40,503 nucleotides of DNA from Nitrospinota bacterium (GTDB lineage: Bacteria > Nitrospinota_A > UBA7883 > JACRGQ01): NCBI GenBank assembly GCA_016212275.1, contig JACRGR010000023.1, positions 1 through 40,503 on the forward strand, read 5' to 3'. The notes under the pieces were generated by a model. It saw only the letters and a list, made by a program, of their open reading frames with translations, had not been told where the DNA came from and ran no database searches. Made by a program: the position numbers and the translations under genes. Of this stretch, positions 6,469 to 14,888 are shown in pieces; the stretch's first letter is position 1; the number at the start of each line of letters is the position of its first letter.

Positions 6469-6492
6469 TTAATTGCAACCTTGGTTGCGCAT
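6469..6492 (-). CDS. Seven-residue leader peptide ORF (MRNQGCN)
   Basis: ATG at 6492 follows AAGGAG at good spacing and reads MRNQGCN then TAA. The stop TAA merges into the antitoxin Shine-Dalgarno (TAAGGAGG). The ORF contains the GCAACC/GGTTGC palindrome. Translation of the leader would deliver ribosomes to the antitoxin start. Too short for coding statistics. Confidence 0.4.
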   Translation of the reverse strand: MRNQGCN

Positions 6493-6509
6493 TTCAATTC
6501 TCCTTTTCC

Positions 6510-6538
6510 ATTATATTCGCTTTCCCCAGCAGTCCGAA
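6510..6538 (-). promoter_or_regulatory. Putative promoter of the toxin-antitoxin operon
   Basis: On the minus strand a perfect TATAAT occupies 6515-6510 with a weak TTCGGA at 6538-6533, 17 bp upstream. Transcription would begin just before the leader Shine-Dalgarno. The remainder of 6493-6646 has no gene; a loose GGCAAAT/ATTTGCC pair at 6599-6642 follows the FRG gene stop. Confidence 0.45.
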
Positions 6539-6646
6539 AAGTGAATAGCGCCTTCATTTCTGCGCAAGGATTTATTCTCACCGTGGCCCACCAGTAAAGG
6601 CAAATGCGGGCGCTGGGTGCAAACAGTCAACATGGATTTGCCTCAA

Positions 6647-7837
6647 TTATTTTTCAAAAAGACGTTCCCTCATTTCCTCGCACACTCCATCTATTCCCGG
6701 AAATAATGAACCAGCGGTTATGCCCATAATGCTTAATTCGTGCATAACTCTTTTTCGTTCACTCCAAGGCAATTCTATAATGCGAAGGTACTCCTTCTTC
6801 TTGTCCGCTTCCTTGGTGCGAATGTGGCTCTCTATGTCATCAATGTTGGAAACTATTGATACAGCTTGCTGTGGAATCATCCTCTCATTGTCAATTGCAA
6901 TGAATTCCATGATTGATAAGTACGGTAAAGGCCATGTTAGGCTTAATACTGGCTGGGTATCCTTTTTCCATTCCTGCTGGTCAAAGACAAAGATTCGCAC
7001 CTTCCTGTCCTCCTTTGCTTCGGATGCTTCCTGTTTCTTGATGCCGCGATAAGCAAAAAACGCCGCAACAAAAGGAGAAAATGTCCAATCTAGCAAAGGG
7101 GTCGGATAGCCGTGGTGTTGAATCAAATTTAAGAAAGCACCGTTTTCTTCGCCCTTGTTTAAGTCGAATATGTGACGTGTTCTAAAGCTTAAATGCGCAT
7201 GGAGGCTTTTTTTATCTTCGAACAAGAATTTGTACAGATTGGTTCTGCCTAGCCTGTGAAATTTAGTCCTAAGTCGCCATCCATCATTTTGTCCTCGAAA
7301 CAAAAACCTTCTGCCAGTGCCAATGGGAACTAAATTACACGCAATTTCTTTTTTGAAATCATCCCAATTGTTAATGGATGGAATGGCCTTATACTCGGAG
7401 GGCGATTCAGCTTTGCTCCGGGGGAGTATGCATTCCCCTTTCGTTTGAATGTCTGTATTCCATTTAAACGTTAGGTTATTTTCGTCCCAACTACCCTCCA
7501 CTTCCGCTGATTTTGGAAAATTGGCACCTGGATATGCTTCTTTTATCCTGTCCCAATCAGTTGGTTCGGAGGTGTGAGGGTTAATAGGTTGTATATACAC
7601 TTGTTTTTGTGAAAAGGTTTTACTTTTGTTGCTAACCCGAAAGGCCACCATTGCCAATGGCATTTTTGTGTCGTCGTCAATAAGGTAGGCTTGAACTAGG
7701 TAATCTTCACCCAAGTCTTCGATATCCACGAGGGCCAGACCATTGCTTGTTCCTGAATACCGCCCTACCCATTGGCCATTCATTTCACGAATGTCTCCTG
7801 AAATTTCATCAGGAATTATTCTACTAACAACAGGCAT
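6647..7837 (-). CDS. FRG-domain protein of unknown function
   Basis: 396 residues from ATG 7837. The FRG domain (about residues 180-300) is clear: GTGRRFLFRGQNDGWRLRTKFHR contains the name-giving Phe-Arg-Gly, and LNLIQHHGYPTPLLDWTFSPFVAAFFAY is the second conserved block. The N-terminal third looks like a beta-rich domain I cannot name. No transmembrane segment. FRG proteins occur singly in variable regions and are of uncertain biochemical role. The gene is visibly AT-richer than its neighbours, indicating recent acquisition, and sits next to a toxin-antitoxin pair. No Shine-Dalgarno precedes 7837; an in-frame TTG at 7945 would add 36 residues with no family support. Confidence 0.8.
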   Translation of the reverse strand: MPVVSRIIPDEISGDIREMNGQWVGRYSGTSNGLALVDIEDLGEDYLVQAYLIDDDTKMPLAMVAFRVSNKSKTFSQKQVYIQPINPHTSEPTDWDRIKEAYPGANFPKSAEVEGSWDENNLTFKWNTDIQTKGECILPRSKAESPSEYKAIPSINNWDDFKKEIACNLVPIGTGRRFLFRGQNDGWRLRTKFHRLGRTNLYKFLFEDKKSLHAHLSFRTRHIFDLNKGEENGAFLNLIQHHGYPTPLLDWTFSPFVAAFFAYRGIKKQEASEAKEDRKVRIFVFDQQEWKKDTQPVLSLTWPLPYLSIMEFIAIDNERMIPQQAVSIVSNIDDIESHIRTKEADKKKEYLRIIELPWSERKRVMHELSIMGITAGSLFPGIDGVCEEMRERLFEK

Positions 7838-7951
7838 CAAAGGGGCGATTGTTTTTTTACCACGCAGAAAGGTACTGAAATGAATCGCTATTGAGTAGAA
7901 ATGGTTCGCGCTCACCCCACGGCGATGCCTCGCGCCAGTGCGCAAACCACC

Positions 7952-8560
7952 TCACCCCCGCCGGTAGCGGGGGGCGAGGTCCCAGGCGGCGGGGATCTCC
8001 TTTTTCTTTCCCGATTTATCGGCGTAAAACAGTTTTTTGTTTTCCAGCGCATAGTTGAACACGTCCAGCGTCACCTTCACGTCCTGTATGCAGTAGTCGC
8101 GCACCAGGTCCAGCTTTCCTTCCTTCACCCACTTCAATGATTGCAGGCCGTCGGCGCTTTTCCCCACCCCCAGCGTGGATTGCGCGATGCTGTCCAGCTT
8201 CAACCTGAAGCGCAATATCTTTTCCACTTCTTCGCACAGGTCAAACGTGGGAAGCGTCTTTTCCAACTGTTCATCCGTATAGGGGCGCAGGACGGCGTAA
8301 TCGAAATTGCGGATGTTGTACCCCACCACCAGGTCGGCGCATTTCAGCAGGGCGATCAGTTCTTTCGCCTGCTCCTCGTAGAACACCTTGAACGAGCCGT
8401 CCAGCGAATCGTGCGCCACGGCCACGGCCACCCGCATCAGGTGCTTGTTGCCCCAGCCGCCCACTTCGTCCGCGCCCAGGCGCGTTTCGATGTCGAACAC
8501 CACCACCCGTTTTTTGGGCGCGGCGTTCTCCCCCGGCTTTTTGAAAAAATCAATTTCCAT
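7952..8560 (-). CDS. DEDD-family 3'-5' exonuclease (RNase H-like fold)
   Basis: About 202 residues. Exonuclease motifs in order: FDIET (Exo I), VVGYNIRNFDYAVL (Exo II) and YCIQDVKVTLDVF (Exo III), giving the DEDD metal-binding set. It resembles stand-alone PolB-like or helicase-associated exonucleases; substrate unknown. Start choice is uncertain: ATGs at 8560, 8569 and 8587 are in frame; GGAG lies 11 bases before 8560 and too close to 8569. Composition returns to the high-GC chromosomal norm. Divergent from the M48 protease gene with about 60 bp between. Confidence 0.85.
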   Translation of the reverse strand: MEIDFFKKPGENAAPKKRVVVFDIETRLGADEVGGWGNKHLMRVAVAVAHDSLDGSFKVFYEEQAKELIALLKCADLVVGYNIRNFDYAVLRPYTDEQLEKTLPTFDLCEEVEKILRFRLKLDSIAQSTLGVGKSADGLQSLKWVKEGKLDLVRDYCIQDVKVTLDVFNYALENKKLFYADKSGKKKEIPAAWDLAPRYRRG

Positions 8561-8619
8561 TTGCGGCATCGCTCCATCATACGGCATTTCGGTGCGGAAA
8601 GAATGGTACTATTGACCGA

Positions 8620-9657
8620 ATGAAGAGAGCAGTTTTTATCCTGTTTCTGGCGTTGTTCTTCCTGCCCGCTTGGGCCGCCGAGAACAGCCAGGAAGAGGCG
8701 AAGGTCGGCGAGCAATCGGACAAGATCATCCGCAAGATATTCGGGGTCTATCCGGACGAGAAGGTGCAGAACTACGTTACCTCCATCGGGAAAAAGCTTC
8801 TGCAGTCGGTGGAAACGCCGGACTTCGAGTTCAAGTTCACGGTGCTGGACGACCCGATGATAAACGCCTTCGCGGTGCCGGGCGGCTATGTGTACGTCAC
8901 GCGGGGGATGCTGGCGTACATGGATAGCGAGGCGGCGTTGGCGGGCATCATGGGGCACGAGATAGGGCATGTGGTGGGGCACCATTCGTACAAGCAGATG
9001 CAAAAGAGCATGGGGGATACCCTGCTTATCATCGCGGGGCTGGGGGCCAGCGTGGCATCCGGCGGCGGGGGAACGCAGGCCGTGGCGTGGGTAACGGCCA
9101 CCAGCACCCTATCCCAGCAGAACCGGCTGGGGTACGGGCGCGAACTGGAACTGAACGCGGACGAGTTTGGCCTGATATACGCCTACGACGCGGGATACGA
9201 TCCCGGGGAACAGGCGAAGTTCTTCCGGATGATGCAGTTCAAGGAGCGGGTTTCCGGCGTGCAGTACCACGGGTTCGTGGCCACCCACCCGGACACGCTG
9301 GAGCGCATCGTGAAGGTGGGGGAAAAGGCGGACATTTTGCGCAACCGCGGCAATTCGACGACGGTGAAGCGGGACGAATATATGAAGGTGATGGCCGGCC
9401 TGACCTACGGCAAAGGGGACCGCGAGACGAAAACCCCGCCGCCGTATGTGTTGACGATCTACACGGCGAAAGCGGGCGACACGTTCCGGGGCATCGGCAA
9501 AGCGGTTTCCGGGGACGAGCGGCTGGGGTTCGAGATAGCGGTGATGAACGCCATGCGGGAAAACGACGCGATTCCCGCGGGAAAAATGCTGAAGGTCCCG
9601 GTGCCGCGCCCCAAGCAGACGGAGAGCAATCTGCCGAAACCGGAGCCGAAGGAATAG
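8620..9657 (+). CDS. Periplasmic M48-family metalloprotease (BepA-like) with LysM-like tail
   Basis: 345 residues. A signal peptide (1-19, ending AWA) sends it to the periplasm. The zinc site HEIGH is at 113-117 and the third ligand is in ELELNADEFG (about Glu177). ATHPDTLERI is the conserved distal block. The C-terminus (about 280-335, YTAKAGDTFRGIGKAV...IPAGKMLKVPVP) resembles a LysM/peptidoglycan-binding module. BepA-type relatives check assembly of outer-membrane proteins such as LptD, whose gene is also in this window but not linked. No Shine-Dalgarno is visible; a TACTAT hexamer at 8607-8612 is 7 bp before the ATG, so the mRNA may be leaderless. Confidence 0.92.
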   Translation: MKRAVFILFLALFFLPAWAAENSQEEAKVGEQSDKIIRKIFGVYPDEKVQNYVTSIGKKLLQSVETPDFEFKFTVLDDPMINAFAVPGGYVYVTRGMLAYMDSEAALAGIMGHEIGHVVGHHSYKQMQKSMGDTLLIIAGLGASVASGGGGTQAVAWVTATSTLSQQNRLGYGRELELNADEFGLIYAYDAGYDPGEQAKFFRMMQFKERVSGVQYHGFVATHPDTLERIVKVGEKADILRNRGNSTTVKRDEYMKVMAGLTYGKGDRETKTPPPYVLTIYTAKAGDTFRGIGKAVSGDERLGFEIAVMNAMRENDAIPAGKMLKVPVPRPKQTESNLPKPEPKE

Positions 9658-9679
9658 AAGCCGGGTTGTTTCCCTTTTC

Positions 9680-11014
9680 ATGGATTCGATGAAGAAACAG
9701 TTATCATCCCCGCGGTCTTTTATGGGGGATCACCCCATATTTTGGATGCTGGTCGCTTTTGAGATCCTCGCCGTCTTTATTCTGGATTATCGCCACGAAG
9801 CCGAGCAGGATGTATACAACGGTCCGTTCAGCCAGACTGCCCGAAGCCTGTGGGAGGCCGGCAGTTATATATTGGATGGAGCACCCGCCTTTTATCCCTT
9901 ATGGGGCTATCCCCTACTGGTGTTGCTGTGCGGTTTTTCGCCGATCATTCTGCTGGCTGTGCAGGGCGCTCTATGCTTTTCGGCGGTTGCCTATCTCTAT
10001 GCCACGCTCCGTATTAGGCCGTCTTATTGGCACCTGCCGATTCTGGTTCCGTTTATTGCCCTGTGCTCCATCAAATGGCCCCAGGCGATAACGGCAACCC
10101 TGCTGGTCATTCTCCTTTGTTCCTACAAACGCTACATGGAAAAGCCGTCGCTCAAGCTACTGCTTATCGGCGGTTTTGCCGCGGGCTTGGCGGTTAACAT
10201 GCGGGGCGAATCCTGGATATGGGGGCCGGTGATCTTCTTCTCCCTGATTTTTTCCACGGGGCCGGGCCTAAGGGCGCGAGGGGCGCGGTTCGGAGCCGCG
10301 GTGGTCGTCATCCAATTGCTATGCATCAGCCCGTGGACCATCAGGGCGTATGCCCAGCTGGGAACCTTCCGGCTGACCCCGTCTCATGGGGGGGATATGG
10401 CGCTTCTCTCGTTGGGACAATTTCCTGATAATCCTTGGGGGATAGAATGCAAGGATTCTTTCGGCCACAGGTTTGCCGCGGAACGGAATTTGGGATCCCC
10501 TTATTCGCCCTCCGCCGACGTGGTTATGCGGCGGGAATTTTTCCGGCGCATCTCGGAAGACCCGATGGCCTTTGCCGGAAAAGTTTTTTATAATTTTTCG
10601 AGTGTTTTCCGCCATGGTGTTTTCACCGGTCAATTCTTTACTCTTGCGATGACCGAGGCCGCATACTGGGAGAACCATGAAAAGCTCAAGGCCATGGGTT
10701 ATTCCTGGTTCCTCACGGAAATGCCCCGCTCCATTGTTATGCCGATGACCCTTTACCTTGGCGTTGATTATATTTTCAGGGCCGGGTGGCTATTACTACT
10801 GTGTGCCGTCATGATTGTCGCCGTTCAAAGGGCCATGAATGGCGCCCCGCTCCCGCCCATGGTCTCTTTGACTATTGCCTTTATCTTCGCCACTATCGCG
10901 CTTGTGTCCCTTTTGCACTATGAGCCGCGCCATGTGACTTTCCTGTGGCTTCCGCTATTTGCATCGTTCCTCCTGATGAGGCCTTCCCCCGGCGTTTCCG
11001 CGAGGACGGAATAA
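9680..11014 (+). CDS. Polytopic membrane protein, GT-C glycosyltransferase-like
   Basis: 444 residues with roughly ten hydrophobic segments. An acidic residue in the first periplasmic loop (DYRHEAEQDVYNGPFSQTARSL) and the segment CISPWTIRAYAQLGTFRLTPSHGGDMAL are arranged as in ArnT/PMT-type GT-C transferases, which move sugars from polyprenyl-phosphate donors at the outer face of the inner membrane. The acceptor is unknown. The gene begins 22 bp after the protease stop with no clear Shine-Dalgarno; ATG 9689 is an alternative start. AGGAG occurs after its stop but belongs to no evident gene. Fold call moderate, substrate unknown. Confidence 0.65.
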   Translation: MDSMKKQLSSPRSFMGDHPIFWMLVAFEILAVFILDYRHEAEQDVYNGPFSQTARSLWEAGSYILDGAPAFYPLWGYPLLVLLCGFSPIILLAVQGALCFSAVAYLYATLRIRPSYWHLPILVPFIALCSIKWPQAITATLLVILLCSYKRYMEKPSLKLLLIGGFAAGLAVNMRGESWIWGPVIFFSLIFSTGPGLRARGARFGAAVVVIQLLCISPWTIRAYAQLGTFRLTPSHGGDMALLSLGQFPDNPWGIECKDSFGHRFAAERNLGSPYSPSADVVMRREFFRRISEDPMAFAGKVFYNFSSVFRHGVFTGQFFTLAMTEAAYWENHEKLKAMGYSWFLTEMPRSIVMPMTLYLGVDYIFRAGWLLLLCAVMIVAVQRAMNGAPLPPMVSLTIAFIFATIALVSLLHYEPRHVTFLWLPLFASFLLMRPSPGVSARTE

Positions 11015-11049
11015 GGAGAAATCCCGCTTTTCCACCCGTACCCGTCGGG

Positions 11050-11055
11050 TATAAT
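11050..11055 (+). promoter_or_regulatory. -10 hexamer directly before purL
   Basis: Perfect TATAAT, 8 bp before the purL ATG, with only weak -35-like sequence (TTTTCC/TTTCCA at about 11028-11034). No Shine-Dalgarno intervenes, suggesting a leaderless or nearly leaderless purL mRNA. Confidence 0.5.
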
Positions 11056-11063
11056 GCCGGTCT

Positions 11064-13277
11064 ATGCAAAAAGAAGTGACCGTTAAAACCGCGCTCGACC
11101 ACGGCCTGAACGCCGCCGAATTTGAATCCATCAAAAAACATCTCGGCAGGGTTCCGAACCTTGTGGAACTCGGCATTTTTTCCGCCATGTGGAGCGAGCA
11201 CTGTTCGTACAAAAGTTCGCGCGTCCACCTGCGGCGGTTCCCCACCGAGGGGCCGCAAGTGGTGCAGGGGCCGGGCGAAAACGCGGGCGTGGTGGACATC
11301 GGCAACGGACTGACCGCCGTGTTCAAAATGGAATCGCACAACCATCCCTCCTTCATCGAGCCGGTGCAAGGCGCGGCCACCGGGGTGGGCGGCATTTTGC
11401 GCGACGTATTCACCATGGGGGCGCGCCCCATCGCCAGCTTCGACTGCCTGCGCTTCGGCCACCAAGACCACGAGAAAACCCGCTTCCTCGTCGGCGGCGT
11501 GGTGAAGGGTATCTCCATGTACGGCAATTGCATCGGCGTGCCCACCGTGGGCGGCTCCACCCGGTTCCACGAGTGCTACAACGGGAACATCCTCGTGAAC
11601 GTGATGACGGTCGGCATCGCCCGGCGCGACGCGCTGTTTTTCGGCAAGGCCAGCGGCCTCGGCAACAAGATCATCTACATCGGCTCCAAGACCGGGCGCG
11701 ACGGCATACACGGCGCGGTGATGGCGTCCGACACATTCGGCGAGGAATCGGAATCCAAGCGCCCCACCGTGCAGGTGGGCGATCCGTTCACCGAAAAACT
11801 GTTGCTTGAGGCGTGTCTGGAAATTTTCCGCGAGAACATCGTGGAAGGGATACAGGACATGGGGGCGGCGGGACTTACCTCGTCATCGTTCGAGATGGCC
11901 TCGCGCGGCAACAGCGGCATCACCATGCACTTGGACAAGGTGCCGATGCGCGAAGAGGGAATGACCCCGTACGAGATCATGCTTTCCGAATCGCAAGAGC
12001 GGATGTTGCTGGTGGCGAAACCGGAGAACGAACAGAAGATTTTGGACATCCTGCGCAAGTGGGACCTGGAGGCCGCGACGATAGGGCAGGTGGAAGACCA
12101 CGGCCATGTGAAACTGCTTTTCCACGGCGAACTGGCGGCGGACATGCCGGTGGATGCTTGCGTGGATACCGCGCCGAAATACGAGCGGCCCATGCAACGC
12201 CCGGCGTATCTGGAAAAAACGGCGGCGTTCGATACCGCTTCGGTGCCCGCGCCCGCGAGCCTGAACGAAGCGTTCTTCAAGCTGGTGGGGTCGCTGAACC
12301 TCAACGGCAAGCGGTGGATCACCGAGCAGTACGACACGATGATCGGCCTCGGCAGTGTGTTCGGGCCGGGGCACGATGCCGCCGTTATCCGCGTGATGGG
12401 GACGAACAGCGCGTTGGCGGTCTCCAGCGGGTGCAACGAGCGGTACTGCTATTTGGACCCGTACGTTGGCGGCATGATCGCGCTGGCGGAATGCGCGCGC
12501 AACGTGGCCTGCACCGGCGCGAAACCGCTGGCCTCCACCGACTGCCTGAACTTCGGTTCGCCCATGAACCCGGAGATCATGTGGCAGTTCTCCCAGTCGG
12601 TGGACGGCATCGCTGAAGCCTGCCGGAAATTGGACGTGCCGGTGGTCGGCGGCAACGTGAGCCTGTATAACCAGACCGGCGAAGTAGCCATCTATCCCAC
12701 GCCGATGATCGGGGTGGTGGGACTGCTGGACGACGCGACGCTGGCGGTGCCTTCATTCTTCCAGTCGGAAGGGGATGCGGTACTATTGCTTGGCGATACG
12801 CTCAACGAGATCGGCGGAAGCGAATACCTGAAAACCATACACGGCCACGATGCGGGCAAGCCTCCCGCGCTTGATTTGACCAAAGAGCGCAACCTTATAA
12901 ACGCGCTGATGGAACTTGCGCGTAAGAGGCTGGTGAAGAGCGCGCACGATTGCTCCGAAGGCGGCCTTGCCATCGCGCTGGCGGAATGCGCGCTGGATAA
13001 AAAGGTGGGGTGCGAAGTGGATATTCAAACGGCGCTCCGCCCGGATGTTGCGTTGTTCAGCGAATCGCAGTCCCGCGCGGTGCTTTCCGTTGCCCCGCAA
13101 AACCTCAAGGCCGCGTTGGCGGTCATCGCCGCGCACAAAGTGCCGTGCGCCGAAATCGGGAAGACCGCAAAGGCGTTCGCTGTAAAAGTGAACGGCAAAG
13201 CGGCGCTCACGGCGGACATCGCGGACATCGTGAAAACGCACGGGGAATCGTTCGAAAAAACGCTCTTCCCGCAGTAA
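11064..13277 (+). CDS. purL: Phosphoribosylformylglycinamidine synthase subunit PurL
   Basis: 737 residues, the length of the small (three-component) PurL that works with separate PurS and PurQ; no glutaminase domain is fused. It catalyses ATP-dependent conversion of FGAR to FGAM, the fourth step of purine synthesis. Landmarks: [12 protein letters not shown] near residue 45, [14 protein letters not shown] (ATP/Mg site), [31 protein letters not shown], and the second-half repeats [13 protein letters not shown] and [10 protein letters not shown]. The gene is monocistronic in appearance. purF, the first-step enzyme, is elsewhere in the window and has the same -10-next-to-ATG arrangement. Identity is secure. 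Confidence 0.97.
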   Translation: MQKEVTVKTALDHGLNAAEFESIKKHLGRVPNLVELGIFSAMWSEHCSYKSSRVHLRRFPTEGPQVVQGPGENAGVVDIGNGLTAVFKMESHNHPSFIEPVQGAATGVGGILRDVFTMGARPIASFDCLRFGHQDHEKTRFLVGGVVKGISMYGNCIGVPTVGGSTRFHECYNGNILVNVMTVGIARRDALFFGKASGLGNKIIYIGSKTGRDGIHGAVMASDTFGEESESKRPTVQVGDPFTEKLLLEACLEIFRENIVEGIQDMGAAGLTSSSFEMASRGNSGITMHLDKVPMREEGMTPYEIMLSESQERMLLVAKPENEQKILDILRKWDLEAATIGQVEDHGHVKLLFHGELAADMPVDACVDTAPKYERPMQRPAYLEKTAAFDTASVPAPASLNEAFFKLVGSLNLNGKRWITEQYDTMIGLGSVFGPGHDAAVIRVMGTNSALAVSSGCNERYCYLDPYVGGMIALAECARNVACTGAKPLASTDCLNFGSPMNPEIMWQFSQSVDGIAEACRKLDVPVVGGNVSLYNQTGEVAIYPTPMIGVVGLLDDATLAVPSFFQSEGDAVLLLGDTLNEIGGSEYLKTIHGHDAGKPPALDLTKERNLINALMELARKRLVKSAHDCSEGGLAIALAECALDKKVGCEVDIQTALRPDVALFSESQSRAVLSVAPQNLKAALAVIAAHKVPCAEIGKTAKAFAVKVNGKAALTADIADIVKTHGESFEKTLFPQ

Positions 13278-13323
13278 GGATTTGCATGTCTCTTTTTACC
13301 AATGTGATATGCCCATTGCTGTC

Positions 13324-13356
13324 ATTCCCGCGAAGGCGGGAATCCAGGTTCTGGAT
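13324..13356. repeat. REP/dRS3-like nested palindrome
   Basis: ATTCCCGC-GAAG-GCGGGAAT (13324-13343) runs into ATCCAG-GTT-CTGGAT (13342-13356), preceded by GTC. This is a widespread type of dispersed extragenic palindrome with an ATTCCC...GGGAAT core. It lies between purL and the lipoyl-transferase gene and may end the purL transcript. Confidence 0.75.
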
Positions 13357-13389
13357 GCCCGTTTTCACGGTCATGACAAGTAGGTAGGT

Positions 13390-14103
13390 ATGTCGTTGGT
13401 TGCGGCGCGGCTGATACTCGATGGGCCGCGGCCAGCGCGGGAGAACATGGCACTGGATGAGACGCTTTTCACTGAGGCCCTATCTTCCCCTTATGCCGCC
13501 ACGTTGCGGCTGTACTCGTGGTCGCCACACGCCATTTCGTTGGGACGCAGGCAAAAGCTTGACGCGGTGAATGTGGATGCCTGCCGGAAAATGGGGATAG
13601 ACGTGGTGAAGCGTCCGGGCGGCGGGGCCGCCGTTTACCATAATGAGGAGATCACCTACTGCTTCGTTTGCCGTTTGGACAAAATACCGCTTCCCGGCGT
13701 CGGGGCATGGCGGAACATCTTCTCCACCTTCCTTGAAACACTCGGTGTTGCGCCCGATGGCGCTTCCCCTCGAACCATCGGCAGTCTTTCAGGCAACGCC
13801 TGTTTCGCCTGCGCGGCGGAGGATGAGCCGACCATCGGCGGCAAGAAATTCGCGGGGAGCGCGCGTCGCAAATCGAAAACGGTGTTCATGCAACACGGAT
13901 CGATACTGCTCAAGCGCCAGCCGGACTTTTTGGGCGAGCTGGTGAAGAACGCCGAGCCGGACGCCTCCATCGGCCTGACGGATATTCTGCCGGGTATCAC
14001 CGCCGAAAAGGTTTCTTCCGTCTTTGCCGGAATGGTCGCTTCGCAATTCCATCTCCGATTTGATCCTGCCGGTTTCACCGGTAGGGAAATGGCGAAGATG
14101 TAA
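13390..14103 (+). CDS. LipM/LplA-family lipoyl or octanoyl transferase
   Basis: 237 residues of the biotin/lipoate A/B ligase fold. RPGGGAAVYH (75-84) is the lipoyl-binding loop, GGKKFAGSARR (150-160) holds the conserved Lys, and FMQHGSILL follows. Cys138 in GNACF sits where LipM octanoyltransferases carry their catalytic cysteine, favouring octanoyl transfer from ACP over ATP-dependent lipoate ligation. The substrates would be lipoyl domains of 2-oxoacid dehydrogenases or GcvH. ATG 13390 follows a TAGGTAGGT stretch. No partner LipA is adjacent. Family firm, LipM versus LplA inferred from the Cys. Confidence 0.82.
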   Translation: MSLVAARLILDGPRPARENMALDETLFTEALSSPYAATLRLYSWSPHAISLGRRQKLDAVNVDACRKMGIDVVKRPGGGAAVYHNEEITYCFVCRLDKIPLPGVGAWRNIFSTFLETLGVAPDGASPRTIGSLSGNACFACAAEDEPTIGGKKFAGSARRKSKTVFMQHGSILLKRQPDFLGELVKNAEPDASIGLTDILPGITAEKVSSVFAGMVASQFHLRFDPAGFTGREMAKM

Positions 14104-14151
14104 CCAGCGCGAAGATCGGCGTTGTTCCCTTTTGGACTTTTCTTCTTGAGG

Positions 14152-14203
14152 CACTCCCGATAAAATATCACTGTCACAATCCTTCATCGCAATATCGGGA
14201 GTG
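14152..14203 (+). promoter_or_regulatory. 11-bp inverted repeat covering the first ribosome-binding site of the trehalose operon
   Basis: CACTCCCGATA (14152-14162) and TATCGGGAGTG (14193-14203) are perfect complements separated by 30 nt. The right arm includes GGGAG, the only Shine-Dalgarno-like sequence before ATG 14214, and the left arm supplies CTCCC, so folding of the RNA would hide it. A TAAAAT hexamer at 14161-14166 could be a -10 box; if used, the left arm would not be transcribed and the repeat would instead be a paired operator with about 41 bp between arm centres. Confidence 0.55.
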
Positions 14204-14213
14204 AAAACCCAAT

Positions 14214-14885
14214 ATGACAAAGAAAGCGGAAGAGCCTTTTGTATTCTATTCGATTTTGCACTTGGTGGAGCTGACCGGACACTCTGCGGCCACCTTGCAG
14301 GAGCTTGCGGAACACCTTCGTTCCATTGACGGCGGTTCCATCTATTTCCACACTCACCAGTTTGTGAAACAGCATTTGTACCTCACCCCCGAGCCGCCCA
14401 ACGATTTCGCTTATTGGGTGACCGAGGTGCTGGGCGAGGATCGTTTGGGAGAGACGCTATCCGCCATTGACGTTACCGATTATTCAAGCCTCGGCGCAAT
14501 GCGGGAGGCGTTTGTTTCCAGCGTCGAGGGTGCTTTGGCGCTTCGTCCCCGATTAAAACATTTGTCCGCCCCCGAAGGGGAAGAGTTCCATTTTCTGAAG
14601 TCGGTGAGTTTCGTATTTCCCACGGATTTGCGGGCGCATGACCTCGATGAACTGGCGGATAGCCTGCGACGGGTGAGCCTTGATTCGATCTACTTCCACC
14701 TTTTCGAAGCGCGTCTGCGGCTCGAGCGGCCCACCAATGATTTTTCAAACTGGGTGGCCAACGCGCTGGGCGAGGAGGCGCTTGCGGTCCGCATCGCGCG
14801 GTTGGATCCGTATTCGCAAAGCGGTGAAGGGATACGCAAAGAATTGCTGAAGATCGTTGACGGCCGGTTTGTGCGGGAGGCATGA
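14214..14885 (+). CDS. DUF5752-family protein with two tandem copies of one domain
   Basis: 223 residues. Recognised as DUF5752 from SIYFHTHQFV...PPNDFAYWVTEVLGEDRL. The second half repeats it: LDELADSLRRVSLDSIYFHLFEARLRLERPTNDFSNWVANALGEEALAVRIARLDPYSQSG aligns with LQELAEHLRSIDGGSIYFHTHQFV and the text that follows. Each half keeps the Ser-Ile-Tyr-Phe-His and Asn-Asp-Phe-x-x-Trp-Val cores. No enzyme function is known to me; relatives sit beside trehalose-type glycosyltransferases, as here. It is the first gene of the operon and its stop is 3 bp before the GTG of the next gene. Soluble, no signal peptide. Confidence 0.8.
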   Translation: MTKKAEEPFVFYSILHLVELTGHSAATLQELAEHLRSIDGGSIYFHTHQFVKQHLYLTPEPPNDFAYWVTEVLGEDRLGETLSAIDVTDYSSLGAMREAFVSSVEGALALRPRLKHLSAPEGEEFHFLKSVSFVFPTDLRAHDLDELADSLRRVSLDSIYFHLFEARLRLERPTNDFSNWVANALGEEALAVRIARLDPYSQSGEGIRKELLKIVDGRFVREA

Positions 14886-14888
14886 CCT

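Noticed and set aside
6381..6581. 66-codon minus-strand frame overlapping the antitoxin start
   Set aside because: It overlaps the antitoxin in another frame, has no domain, and the promoter and ribosome site fit the leader and antitoxin better.
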